Assembly: GCF_900187965.1 (NCBI RefSeq)
Contig: NZ_FZNL01000018.1
Span: 78,327 to 142,326, forward strand
DNA: 64,000 bases
Direction: 5' to 3'
Origin: Flavobacterium sp. ov086
Lineage (GTDB): Bacteria; Bacteroidota; Bacteroidia; Flavobacteriales; Flavobacteriaceae
A program made the position numbers and the translations under genes. Positions within the stretch are counted from its first letter, which is position 1, and the number at the start of each line of letters is the position of its first letter. Shown here in pieces: positions 52,039 through 61,146 of the stretch. The notes under the pieces are model-generated. The model was not told the origin of the DNA. It saw nothing but the letters and a program-made list of their open reading frames with translations, and searched no databases.

Positions 52039-53790
52039 TTAAAAGTCGAATTTATAATTTCCTCCCACTAATACCTGAAATCCTTGTACCGGATAATTCA
52101 ACCATTTTTCATAAGCCTGATTTCCAATATTATTAAGTTTCAGAAAAAACGTCAAACGCTCGTTATATTTATATCCAACATGAGCATTGGCATCAAAATA
52201 ACTTTTTAACGTCGTAATAACCGGATCAACTCCTGAATTTAAATTCGATTGCATGTCTTTACGTTCTCCAACAAAGAAAACATTTAAACCTGCATACCAT
52301 TGTTTCGTAATATTAACATCCAGATTCGAACTCAATTTCATTGATGGTAAATTCCAAGCTTCTAAACCATCAAATTTGTAGCTATTAAAAGTTCCGTTAA
52401 TTCCAAAAGAAACGTTTTCTGAAAAATCAGCTTTTAATTCTCCGTAAAAACGAAACGTTCTCACGTCATCATATACCACTCCAAAAGAGTTTCCGTAAGC
52501 GTAGTTTTCATTAGCAAAATCTTCTGTATAATCATTGCTTTTAAACAAAGCCTTATCTTTTTCGTTCAGATAAGAACCAGTTAAATTATAACTAACATTA
52601 TTCGCTAATTTCCCTTTTAAACCTGCAAAGACAGTATATTGATTGTTTGTTGGTCTCATGTTTAAAGTTGGTGACAAAAACGGATTCTCAGTTACAAAAT
52701 CAGCATATGAGTTTTGATTTAAACCACCATAAACACCCGTATAGAAAATCATTAAATCGCCTACTAGTTTATATGAAGCATTTACTTTTGGATAGATATA
52801 AAACTTGTTTCCGCTATTTTCAGAATCTAAACCATAAAACAATCCAGCTCCCAATTCTAAAGTCCAATCGTTTTCATGAATAACAAAACTAGGCTCAATT
52901 CCAAAATTAGTTAAACTGTATTTTAACGGTTCTGTATTATTACGAGCATAATTATTTTCAAAAGATCCGCTTACATGATCTATAATCACATTTGTATTTA
53001 TCGACTGATCCATAACATCCACTTTGAAAGTCGGTTTTACATAAAAACGATTTTCTGAAGAGGAGAAACTATCTGAAAAATGCGTGAATTTTGTTCCTAT
53101 TTTGCTAAAAACACCTTCGTTAAATTCGATGTTTCCGCCTAAACTAATGGTGTTATAAGAATGATTCGGATTAATTCCTCTTATCAAGTCCTCTTGTTGG
53201 CCTGGAGATAAAGTCATTCCAAAATCAACCGGTAAACCATACCAATTGTACAATTGATTCTGATATCCTAAATCCACATTCCACGACATATCGCGATTGT
53301 TTACGCCATATCCCACATTTAACGCTGTATCATAAAATTCATCATTTAAATCTACGCCGCTAATTCCACCTTGCGAAGAATGATGACGGAACATTCCTGC
53401 TACATAATCGTTATTTCCTAAATCCTGATTTACGAACAATTCAGCATTTAGAGTTCCATAATTTCCAACTCCCAAAGTCGCATAATTATTAAACAATTTT
53501 TCTTTTTTAGATTTTTCAACACCTTCAGCTTTTCCTTTTGAAGGCGTAAATGTAGACGCTACCTGAACAGACAAAATACTATATTTTATCGTTTCCTTAG
53601 GCTGATTTCCTGTATCGTCAAGCGAAGGAGTTTCTTTAACCTTAAAAGCATCTGAAATAGTTGGCGAATACGGTTTAACCACATTTACTGTTTCAGTACC
53701 AATACCTTCATTTTTCTTTTGCGAAAACGAAAGCTGCACAACAAACATTACTAGTAAAATGATGATTTTATTCTGGCAATTAATTTTCAT
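52039..53790 (-). CDS. outer-membrane beta-barrel protein (TonB-receptor-like, no plug seen)
   Basis: 583 residues: signal peptide ending near LSFSQ, a Lys-rich linker with VNVVKPYSPTISDAF, then a barrel from about 95 (ATLGVGNYGTLNAELFVNQ) to the C-terminal FQVLVGGNYKFDF. The plug and TonB-box-like regions of true receptors are not evident. In this phylum such proteins are annotated as TonB-dependent receptor-like and lie beside large TPR proteins, as here (54933), with a PhzF gene between. Transport role unproven. Confidence 0.78.
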   Translation of the reverse strand: MKINCQNKIIILLVMFVVQLSFSQKKNEGIGTETVNVVKPYSPTISDAFKVKETPSLDDTGNQPKETIKYSILSVQVASTFTPSKGKAEGVEKSKKEKLFNNYATLGVGNYGTLNAELFVNQDLGNNDYVAGMFRHHSSQGGISGVDLNDEFYDTALNVGYGVNNRDMSWNVDLGYQNQLYNWYGLPVDFGMTLSPGQQEDLIRGINPNHSYNTISLGGNIEFNEGVFSKIGTKFTHFSDSFSSSENRFYVKPTFKVDVMDQSINTNVIIDHVSGSFENNYARNNTEPLKYSLTNFGIEPSFVIHENDWTLELGAGLFYGLDSENSGNKFYIYPKVNASYKLVGDLMIFYTGVYGGLNQNSYADFVTENPFLSPTLNMRPTNNQYTVFAGLKGKLANNVSYNLTGSYLNEKDKALFKSNDYTEDFANENYAYGNSFGVVYDDVRTFRFYGELKADFSENVSFGINGTFNSYKFDGLEAWNLPSMKLSSNLDVNITKQWYAGLNVFFVGERKDMQSNLNSGVDPVITTLKSYFDANAHVGYKYNERLTFFLKLNNIGNQAYEKWLNYPVQGFQVLVGGNYKFDF

Positions 53791-53909
53791 ATTTTATTTT
53801 TTTCGTGAAATGTGTTTTGTGAAATGTAAAATGACTTAATCGACACAATTTCATTTTTCACAATTTACATTTTACAATTTTCTAATTCTCTAATTGACTA
53901 ATTTTCTAA

Positions 53910-54773
53910 TTAGACTTCCCAATCTCCTTTTGCGACAAACTGAGCCTTTCCTCCTATTTTGATATCAAATTGATTATCGGTTAACCTCCCATTGAAATAA
54001 ATCTGAGACGGACGATTAATATAATCTCCCTGATAATTAATCAATTCAAATTCAGGCTTATGATATTTTAACAGAAAAGCCTGTAAACAAGTACTTGCGC
54101 TTCCTGTTGCAGCATCTTCTACCAATTGATTGTGTTCAATACACAACATTCGGCTAAACAGTTTCGAACCTTCTAAATAATAGAAATACAAAGCTCTGTG
54201 ATCTGTTTTACAATTCTTTTTCAGCCATTCATCTGTTTTATCTTTATCTAAAACCAAATTTTCTAATGCTCTTTTACTGCTTAATCCAACCATTATAAAA
54301 GCACTTCCGGTTGTAACTTCCTGAATTGGAAATTGATTTTCAAAATCATGTTTTTTTAGATTACTGAATACTGTAAAATCTTCTTTCGAGAAAATATCCC
54401 AAAATTTTGGCTGTGCTGCTTTTAGCCAAATTAACTCTTCTGTTTTATGAATCGCAATTGGTCCAATTGGCACATTCAAAGTGATCTCTTTTGGCTCATT
54501 TTTAAAAACCTTATTCATCAAAACCCATGAAGTTCCAATAATTGGATGACCTGCAAACTGCATTTCATGCGCCGGAGTAAAAATTTTAATCTCGGCTTTA
54601 TTATTATCTAAATCAAGTTTGGTAACAAATGTGCTTTCGGCAAAATTAATTTCGCGCGCCATTTGCTGCATTTCATTAGAACTTAAATTTCCAGCATCTA
54701 AAAAAACCGCCAATTGATTACCGGCATATTTTTTATCTGCAAAAACATCAACTATATAAAAAGGTAAACTCAT
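53910..54773 (-). CDS. PhzF-family isomerase-like protein
   Basis: 287 residues with the PhzF start PFYIVDVFADKKYAGNQLAVF, the catalytic Glu in INFAESTFVT (near residue 45), HEMQFAGHPIIGTSWVL and VEDAATGSAST. Family members are racemases/isomerases of diverse, mostly unknown substrates; phenazine synthesis is not implied. It lies between the barrel protein and TPR protein genes, perhaps by chance. Confidence 0.9.
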   Translation of the reverse strand: MSLPFYIVDVFADKKYAGNQLAVFLDAGNLSSNEMQQMAREINFAESTFVTKLDLDNNKAEIKIFTPAHEMQFAGHPIIGTSWVLMNKVFKNEPKEITLNVPIGPIAIHKTEELIWLKAAQPKFWDIFSKEDFTVFSNLKKHDFENQFPIQEVTTGSAFIMVGLSSKRALENLVLDKDKTDEWLKKNCKTDHRALYFYYLEGSKLFSRMLCIEHNQLVEDAATGSASTCLQAFLLKYHKPEFELINYQGDYINRPSQIYFNGRLTDNQFDIKIGGKAQFVAKGDWEV

Positions 54774-54785
54774 TTTTTTCTTTTT

Positions 54786-54932
54786 TTTGGAAGAGAATAT
54801 AGAGCAAAGAATAAAGAAAATAGACTTCCAATCTTTCGTTTCAAATCTATTTTCTTTATTCTGTATTCTTTACTCTATTTTCTATCCTCTATATTCTATT
54901 CTCTATATTCTATTCTCTATTCTCTATAATTC
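54786..54932. repeat. pyrimidine-rich TATTCTC repeat tract with an inverted repeat
   Basis: GAATAAAGAAAATAGA (54809-54824) is perfectly inverted at 54846-54861 (TCTATTTTCTTTATTC). After it come repeated TCTATATTC/TATTCTC units to 54932. It lies between the TPR gene and phzF on the minus strand and could vary in copy number. Confidence 0.7.
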
Positions 54933-57900
54933 TTATTTCGTAATCGACGAATTCGTTTTTGCTTCTTCTAACTTTATCGCACTTAACTCTGTTTTAGCTT
55001 CTTCGACAACATCCGGATAATCGGTAAAATTATTAATTACATTATCCAAAATGTACGTTGCCTGATAACTGTCTTTTAATCCATAGAAGTTTTTCGCCAT
55101 TAAAACCAAACTCTTCGCTCCGTAATATTTGTAAGCCGAATAGTTTTTAGCCAACTTCTGAACCGAAACATTCGAAGCGTCAAACTTGCCTTCTTTAGTT
55201 TTAAAATAAGCATCATAATACAACGCTTCTGCCGCTAATTCGCCTTTAGATGTTGCTGATAATTTTGCGTAAGCCACTTTCGCTTTAGTTTCGTCACCAG
55301 TTTGCATTGCTGCACGGGCTACGATAATCTGTGCATCTGATTTTACGTTAGCATCAGCTTTTGCGTTTTGCAATACTTTGTCAGCGTAAATAACTGAGTT
55401 ATAATAATCTTTTTTGTCGTAATAACATTTCATCAAATTAGCTTGTGCAAAGCTTTTATTCTGAGGAAAATCAGCTTCGTTTTCTAAACGTACCAGAACC
55501 GGAATCGATTTATCACAATCTTTGGCTTTCAGGAAAATCTGTGCTAATCTTGTCAATGCTTGTTCTGTAAATTCATTTCTTGGCTGATCAATCACATATT
55601 GATAATTTGCAACTGATTTAGTTTCTGAACCTTCAGCAAAATACAACTGTGCTAAGTAAAAATTAGCTTCAAGTGCATGAATTCCTGACGGAAACTTAGT
55701 CACATAACCCGCAAAACCAGTAATCGCCTGTTTGCTGTTGTTTTGACTGTATTGTTTAAAAGCTGCATCATAAGTATCATTATCCAATTCAGCATCTGTA
55801 ACTGAAACAAAATCAAGAGTACGAACCCAAGTTGCATATTCATCGACTTTTCCTGAGTCAACATAAATTAACCTTGCTGTAGAAACTGCTTCTAAAGCTT
55901 CAGGAGTTTTTGGAAATTCTGCCGCTACTTTTTTGAATTTAACCAAAGCCTGTTCGTCACGATCTGAATTGTAATAAATCAAACCTTGTTTCAAAATAGA
56001 TTTAGATGTAAATGAACCGTTTTTATATTCAGAAATTAACTGATCATAAGTTTTAAGTGCCTGATCGTTTTTCTTTTCTGCCACATACGTATTTCCTAAT
56101 TCGAATAAAGCATCATCACGATATTCTGATTTTTTGTACATCTGAAGGAAATTATTCAGCTCATCAATTTTCTTGTCGTTCTTAGACATAAAACCGTAAG
56201 AAATTGCTTTTTGAAACTGAGCATAATCAGCATCAACGCCTTTTGCTTCAATTGCTTTTGCATAAGCTTCGTTTGCTGCACTATATTTTGCGCTTACAAA
56301 TCGAGAATCACCTAAACGTAAATACGAATCATTCAAGCGAACTTTATCTTCTTTCGAATTATCAATTTGTGCCTGAAATGAATTCCCTGCCTGATCGTAT
56401 TCTTTCAATTTAAAATAAGTATATCCAATATTGTAATTGATATTTTTATACTCGTCAGTCGTTTTGGCAGCAGCCAAACCTGCAAACTGTTTGTAGCTTA
56501 ATAAGGCATTCTGAAAATCATCGTTAAGATACTCCGTTTCTGCTTTCCAGAAAGTTGCACGAGCTGTAAACTCAGGTGTTTTTTGTTCGCTGACAGCGCT
56601 TTTGAACATCTTTCCGGCTTCTTGATAATTTGATTCATTATACAATTCCAAACCTCTGTAAAAAAGCACTTTTTGATACGCCGCTTTATTTTCCGGTGAT
56701 CTGTTTTTTTCTAATAAAACCAAAGCTTCTTTATAATTCTTTGTAGAGATATAAGAATCTACTAATAGTTTTTCTATATCAGATCGGCTTGAATTGTTTG
56801 GATATTTCTTTAAGAAATCAAGTAGAATTGCAGGAACAGTTTGATAGGCGTTTCCAATATCATAACTCACTTTAGCATAATTTAAAGCGGCATCTTCTTG
56901 AATTTGAGCATTAAAATCCATTTCAGAAGCATTCTTGAAAGCATTCAAAGCTTCTTGTTTTTTACCTGTATTTAAATAAGCTAAACCTAAATGATAATAC
57001 GCATTTTGAGCCACAAAATCTTTTCCCTCAATAATTTTATTGAATTGAGAAATTGCTTTTTCGTACTCTTTTTGCTCATAATAAGCATAACCTAACTGGT
57101 AGAAATCGGTGTTATTCCACTTTCCTTTTTTACCTGCATATTGCTCTAAAAACGGTATTGCTTTATCATATTGTTTTAGATTGAAATAACTTTCTCCAAT
57201 AATTTTATTCAATTCAGACTTTTCAAGCTCGTTTGATTTGGCCATTGCTTTTTGTCCCAAATCGATCGCTTTCTGAAAATTCCCTAATTTAAAATTCATG
57301 TCGGCCTGATAATACGAAAGCTTTTCTTTGTATTTTTCTTCGCCTGAAACTTCATCAAAATATTTCGTTGCTTCTTTATAATCGTCGCCTTCATAAGCCA
57401 TAAATCCTAAATAATATTTAGCTTGAGAACCAAATTCAGTAGAATTCACCACTTTATTAAAATATGTTGTAGCTTCTTTTTTCTTTTTAGCATTGAAATA
57501 ACTGTATCCTTTTTGGAAATTAAATTTATCCGATTCAGATTTACTCATGTAACTTTCATCAACTTTATCAAACCATTGCAAGGCTTTTGGATAATTGCCT
57601 TGTTCAAAGAAAAATTGAGCCACTTCGATGTATGCCTGATTTTGTTTGGTACTTGTTGGATAGTCATTTACGAATTTTTCCATCAAAGCATCAGCATTCG
57701 CTTTATTGGTTCTAATGGCGCAATTGGCGATATAATAAGCACAATCTGACTGAACTTCTTCAGTCGTTGCATTGTTTTTTACATATTCGAAAATAAGTTG
57801 AGCCGAAGCATATTGTTTATCATTGTATAAAGCCTGTGCTTTGTCAAAATCCTTTAAGTCGTAAGTATATATAGCTGATTTTTGTGCCGAAACTATGGTC

Positions 57901-57947
57901 GAAATAAAGATTATAGGGAGTAAAAAGAACCAGGGAAGTTTACGCAT
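54933..57947 (-). CDS. large tetratricopeptide-repeat protein
   Basis: 1004 residues: a signal peptide (MRKLPWFFLLPIIFISTIVSAQ), then near-continuous TPRs (for example AQALYNDKQYASAQLIFEY, FYQLGYAYYEQKEYEKAISQ, AYYHLGLAYLNTGKKQEAL, DALFELGNTYVAEKKNDQAL). No catalytic domain. A periplasmic or envelope scaffold is likely, with the barrel protein at 52039 as a possible partner. A TACATTTG -7 element and a CGAAACGTTTCG palindrome lie upstream. Confidence 0.9.
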   Translation of the reverse strand: MRKLPWFFLLPIIFISTIVSAQKSAIYTYDLKDFDKAQALYNDKQYASAQLIFEYVKNNATTEEVQSDCAYYIANCAIRTNKANADALMEKFVNDYPTSTKQNQAYIEVAQFFFEQGNYPKALQWFDKVDESYMSKSESDKFNFQKGYSYFNAKKKKEATTYFNKVVNSTEFGSQAKYYLGFMAYEGDDYKEATKYFDEVSGEEKYKEKLSYYQADMNFKLGNFQKAIDLGQKAMAKSNELEKSELNKIIGESYFNLKQYDKAIPFLEQYAGKKGKWNNTDFYQLGYAYYEQKEYEKAISQFNKIIEGKDFVAQNAYYHLGLAYLNTGKKQEALNAFKNASEMDFNAQIQEDAALNYAKVSYDIGNAYQTVPAILLDFLKKYPNNSSRSDIEKLLVDSYISTKNYKEALVLLEKNRSPENKAAYQKVLFYRGLELYNESNYQEAGKMFKSAVSEQKTPEFTARATFWKAETEYLNDDFQNALLSYKQFAGLAAAKTTDEYKNINYNIGYTYFKLKEYDQAGNSFQAQIDNSKEDKVRLNDSYLRLGDSRFVSAKYSAANEAYAKAIEAKGVDADYAQFQKAISYGFMSKNDKKIDELNNFLQMYKKSEYRDDALFELGNTYVAEKKNDQALKTYDQLISEYKNGSFTSKSILKQGLIYYNSDRDEQALVKFKKVAAEFPKTPEALEAVSTARLIYVDSGKVDEYATWVRTLDFVSVTDAELDNDTYDAAFKQYSQNNSKQAITGFAGYVTKFPSGIHALEANFYLAQLYFAEGSETKSVANYQYVIDQPRNEFTEQALTRLAQIFLKAKDCDKSIPVLVRLENEADFPQNKSFAQANLMKCYYDKKDYYNSVIYADKVLQNAKADANVKSDAQIIVARAAMQTGDETKAKVAYAKLSATSKGELAAEALYYDAYFKTKEGKFDASNVSVQKLAKNYSAYKYYGAKSLVLMAKNFYGLKDSYQATYILDNVINNFTDYPDVVEEAKTELSAIKLEEAKTNSSITK

Positions 57948-57966
57948 TTTTATTATATTTAGTATT

Positions 57967-57974
57967 CAAATGTA
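57967..57974 (-). promoter_or_regulatory. -7 element for the TPR-protein gene
   Basis: TACATTTG on the minus strand, 19 nt before the ATG. The position expected for the -33 element is covered by the palindrome at 57995-58006 and shows no TTG. Confidence 0.5.
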
Positions 57975-57994
57975 TCATTTTATACCGTCTATAA

Positions 57995-58006
57995 CGAAAC
58001 GTTTCG
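57995..58006. promoter_or_regulatory. perfect 12-bp palindrome, possible operator
   Basis: CGAAACGTTTCG, 20 nt from the -7 element of the TPR gene and thus where the -33 element would be. The AAACGTTT core with flanking CG resembles LacI-family operators, which is inference only. Confidence 0.45.
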
Positions 58007-58016
58007 AGCATTTATT

Positions 58017-58163
58017 ATGAACAAAAATTTTAACAACCCATATTTAACAGCTTCTGAAAAGATTAAGTACAACCATATAAGTGATATAAGTAATTATAAA
58101 TTAGGCGCTTTAAGTACATTTACTAAAATGAGCTTAAATCACTTACATGGTTTAAATTTTTAA
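58017..58163 (+). CDS. possible 48-residue small protein
   Basis: ATG at 58017 to TAA at 58161-58163: MNKNFNNPYLTASEKIKYNH..., ending LNHLHGLNF. The composition is protein-like (mixed polar and hydrophobic), but there is no known family, no evident ribosome-binding site, and the region is also the divergent promoter zone, so it may be chance. It would fill most of the 311-nt gap between the TPR and ftsE genes. Confidence 0.3.
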   Translation: MNKNFNNPYLTASEKIKYNHISDISNYKLGALSTFTKMSLNHLHGLNF

Positions 58164-58258
58164 ATCATTTTTTTTACAAGTTTTCTTAAGAAATGATTGA
58201 AATTTATTTTGAATCCAACCGTTATCTTATTACTTTTACCAATCAAATCAATTTTATT

Positions 58259-58942
58259 ATGTCACAAATCGTACTCTCTCTTAAAGAAGTAACTATATAT
58301 CAGGAAGGAAGAAAAATTTTATCTCATATTAATTTAGATGTTCAGCATGGTGAATTTATCTATATTATTGGAAAAACAGGTTCCGGAAAAAGTAGCTTCA
58401 TGAAAACATTGTACGGTGATTTGCCTTTAACTGAAGGTGAAGGTCATATTGTTGAATTTGATTTGGCAGCTTTAAAAGAAAACGAAATTCCGTATTTGAG
58501 ACGTAAAATTGGAATCGTATTTCAGGATTTCAAATTGCTTCCGGACCGTTCTGTAAAAGACAATATGCTTTTTGTTTTGAAAGCAACTGGTTGGACTGAA
58601 AAAGAAGCGATGGAACATAAAATCGATGAAGTTCTGGACAAAGTTGGTATGAAAGATTTCGTAAACAAAATGCCTCACCAACTTTCCGGTGGAGAACAAC
58701 AACGTGTTGCGATTGCAAGAGCTTTACTGAATGATCCTGAATTTATTCTTGCCGATGAACCAACCGGAAACCTTGATCCTCAAACAAGCTCTGAGGTTCT
58801 TGAAGTATTGAAAAAAATCAACGCAAACGGTAAAACAATTATCATGGCAACTCATGATTATGCCTTATTGATGAAATTCCCGTCTAAAACATTAAAATGT
58901 GAAGACGAGAGAATTTTTGAAGTGGTGCAACGCAGCGTGTAA
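58259..58942 (+). CDS. ftsE: cell division ATP-binding protein FtsE
   Basis: ATP-binding subunit of the FtsEX complex that activates peptidoglycan hydrolysis at division. Start at 58259 (MSQIVLSLKEV); an upstream in-frame ATG at 58193 adds 22 unrelated residues. 227 residues. Walker A GKTGSGKS near 38-45, signature LSGGEQQRVAIARAL, Walker B FILADEPTGNLD. The stop overlaps the next start (TAATG). ftsX is not adjacent, which is unusual, since the two are often paired in other bacteria. Confidence 0.93.
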   Translation: MSQIVLSLKEVTIYQEGRKILSHINLDVQHGEFIYIIGKTGSGKSSFMKTLYGDLPLTEGEGHIVEFDLAALKENEIPYLRRKIGIVFQDFKLLPDRSVKDNMLFVLKATGWTEKEAMEHKIDEVLDKVGMKDFVNKMPHQLSGGEQQRVAIARALLNDPEFILADEPTGNLDPQTSSEVLEVLKKINANGKTIIMATHDYALLMKFPSKTLKCEDERIFEVVQRSV

Positions 58943-59829
58943 TGCTTTCTATTTTAATTCCGGTTTTTAATTATAATGTTTTTTCATTAGTTGAAAAACT
59001 GCATAATCAGGCATTGGAGTTAAGTATCGCTTTTGAAATTATTTGTTTAGACGATGCTTCAACTTTTTTTACAAATAAAAACCAGCAAATTAATCAATTT
59101 CAAAATTGCTCTTTTTTAGTTTTACAGAAAAATATAGGGCGAAGTGCAATTCGGAATTTACTAGCACAAAAATCAACATACGAAAACTTGCTTTTTCTTG
59201 ATGCTGATACCATTCCCGTCCATGAAAACTTTCTTTCTACTTATATTTCACAGATAAGTAATAATGAAAAAGTAGTCTATGGAGGTATTTTATACGAAAT
59301 TACACAACCATCAAAAAACAAGCTTTTACGATGGGTTTATGGCACAAAACGCGAAGCATTAAACACTTTCGAGCGAAATAAAAGTCCTTATATTTCATTT
59401 TTGACTTTAAACTTTTTAATTAAAAAAAATATTTTCTCAAAAGTAAATTTCAATGAAAGCATTCCGAATCTAAGACATGAAGACACTTTGTTTTCCTATG
59501 AATTAATGCAGCAAAAAGTTGAAGTTATCCACATAGAAAATCCCGTTTATCATCTGGGACTAGAATACAATGAGACATTCTTAAGAAAATCCGAAGAAGC
59601 TGTAATTGGATTAAAAAACCTTGTAGATTCTAATTTAATACCTTCTGATTACGTGAAGCTCTCCCATTATTTTTTACTTATAAAAAAGTACGGTTTTCAA
59701 AATATAATGGCTCTAGGTTTTAAAACTTTAAGATCGCTTTTACTGAAACAATTATTCAGCAAAAAACCATCACTATTTCTTTTCGATTTGTACCGATTGG
59801 GTTATTATTGCACTTTAAAATCAAACTAA
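58942..59829 (+). CDS. glycosyltransferase family 2
   Basis: 295 residues of GT-A fold: SILIPVFNYNVFSLVEKL at the start, then LDDASTF, NIGRSAIRNLLAQ and the metal-binding LFLDADTIPV near residue 93. Membrane segments absent. The start shares one base with the ftsE stop and the next gene starts directly after its stop, so ftsE and both transferases are probably one transcript. Sugar donor and acceptor unknown. Confidence 0.9.
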   Translation: MLSILIPVFNYNVFSLVEKLHNQALELSIAFEIICLDDASTFFTNKNQQINQFQNCSFLVLQKNIGRSAIRNLLAQKSTYENLLFLDADTIPVHENFLSTYISQISNNEKVVYGGILYEITQPSKNKLLRWVYGTKREALNTFERNKSPYISFLTLNFLIKKNIFSKVNFNESIPNLRHEDTLFSYELMQQKVEVIHIENPVYHLGLEYNETFLRKSEEAVIGLKNLVDSNLIPSDYVKLSHYFLLIKKYGFQNIMALGFKTLRSLLLKQLFSKKPSLFLFDLYRLGYYCTLKSN

Positions 59830-60756
59830 ATGGCTTTTTTTTCTGTTATAATTCCATTATACAATAAAGAAAATTTTATCGAAAACACGATAAAAAGTGT
59901 CTTGAATCAAACTTTTCAGGATTTCGAAATTATTGTTGTCAATGACGGATCAACAGATAAAAGCGAAGAAAAACTATTACAATTTAAAGATCTTAGAATC
60001 CGATATTTTTCAAAAGAAAATGAAGGTGTTTCTATCGCTCGGAATTTTGGTATCGAAAAAGCACAATCTGATTTCATAACTTTTCTTGATGCCGATGACT
60101 ACTGGTATCCCAATTTTTTAAAAGTAATGCAGGAAGCCATGATACTTTTTCCGGAGCAAAAAGTTTTTTCCGGAGCAATTGAAATTGAAACTTCAAAAAA
60201 AACATTTCCAGCTCAATATTCAATTCAAAAAACAAGCGGTTTTGAATTGGTCAATTACTTTACAGCAAGTTTAAAAGAAACTGTAATTTGTACTTCTTGT
60301 GCTGTATTTGATAAAAATATTTTTAAAGAAATTGGTGTATTTGATCCAAAAATAAAAAGTGGACAAGACACCGATCTCTGGGTTAGAATAGGTTTGATAT
60401 ATCCTGTTGTATTCTCTTGGAAAATTCTTGCCCGTTATGTTTATGATGAGAATAGTTTATCTAAAAACAATAATATCTTAAATTCCAAAATGGACTTTTC
60501 TAAATTTTCAGAACCCGAAAAAACAAATCCGGATCTTAAACTTTTCTTAGATTTAAATCGATTTTCACTCGCCATAAAAAGCAAATTAGCTTCAAACAAA
60601 GTCTTGTTTGATTACTACTATGACGGAATTGATTTAAAAAAAATTGGTGCCAAAAAAAGTTTTCTATTACAGCTTTCTCCTCGTTTTCTTCAATTATTAA
60701 TTCAGATAAAACTCAAAATGGCAAACATTGGAATTGGGTTATCTGTTTTTAAATAA
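59830..60756 (+). CDS. glycosyltransferase family 2
   Basis: 308 residues: FFSVIIPLYNKENFIENTI, VNDGSTDKSEE, GVSIARNFGIEKA, and FLDADDYWYPNF with the DxD metal site. Typical of inverting GT2 enzymes that build surface glycans. It follows the previous gene without a gap. The 3' end overlaps the converging FdtA-like gene by 18 nt. Confidence 0.92.
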   Translation: MAFFSVIIPLYNKENFIENTIKSVLNQTFQDFEIIVVNDGSTDKSEEKLLQFKDLRIRYFSKENEGVSIARNFGIEKAQSDFITFLDADDYWYPNFLKVMQEAMILFPEQKVFSGAIEIETSKKTFPAQYSIQKTSGFELVNYFTASLKETVICTSCAVFDKNIFKEIGVFDPKIKSGQDTDLWVRIGLIYPVVFSWKILARYVYDENSLSKNNNILNSKMDFSKFSEPEKTNPDLKLFLDLNRFSLAIKSKLASNKVLFDYYYDGIDLKKIGAKKSFLLQLSPRFLQLLIQIKLKMANIGIGLSVFK

Positions 60757-61146
60757 CTTAAATTCTTTAAATTCTCTGATATAATCCTCTTCGTCAAACT
60801 CATCAGAAGCCAATACAAGGCAAACTGCTCCTGATGAAAAGTTTTTTAATTCTCTCCAGATTCCATCTACAATTAACAATCCAAAATTTGGCTTATTAAG
60901 CGTTATAGTCTCAAGTGACTTTCCATCTTTTAAAACCACATCAAAACTTCCGCTTAAAGCAATTAAAAATTCCTGTTGCTTTTTATGTGCATGTCCACCG
61001 CGCTTGCTTCCACTTGGAACATCATATAAATAATACACTCTTTTTGAAACAAACGGAATAGTCTCTCCCTCAATAACAGAAAGATTGCCTCGTCTGTCCT
61101 GAATTTTAGGAATTTCAATTACCTGAACATCTGTATTAGTTGTCAT
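60739..61146 (-). CDS. FdtA/QdtA-like sugar isomerase (WxcM-like cupin)
   Basis: 135 residues of cupin fold: IPKIQDRRGNLSVIEGETIPF, VYYLYDVPSGSKRGGHAHKK with the catalytic-site histidines, and EFLIALSGSFDVVL. Matches dTDP-6-deoxy-hexulose 3,4-ketoisomerases that make amino-deoxy sugars (for example Fuc3NAc/Qui3NAc precursors). Its start overlaps the stop of the GT4 gene by one base (TAATG), so the two are coupled. Confidence 0.88.
   Translation of the reverse strand: MTTNTDVQVIEIPKIQDRRGNLSVIEGETIPFVSKRVYYLYDVPSGSKRGGHAHKKQQEFLIALSGSFDVVLKDGKSLETITLNKPNFGLLIVDGIWRELKNFSSGAVCLVLASDEFDEEDYIREFKEFKLFKNR

Noticed and set aside
58193..58258. Longer start of ftsE
   Set aside because: 22 extra residues do not match FtsE, whose N-terminus fits the ATG at 58259.
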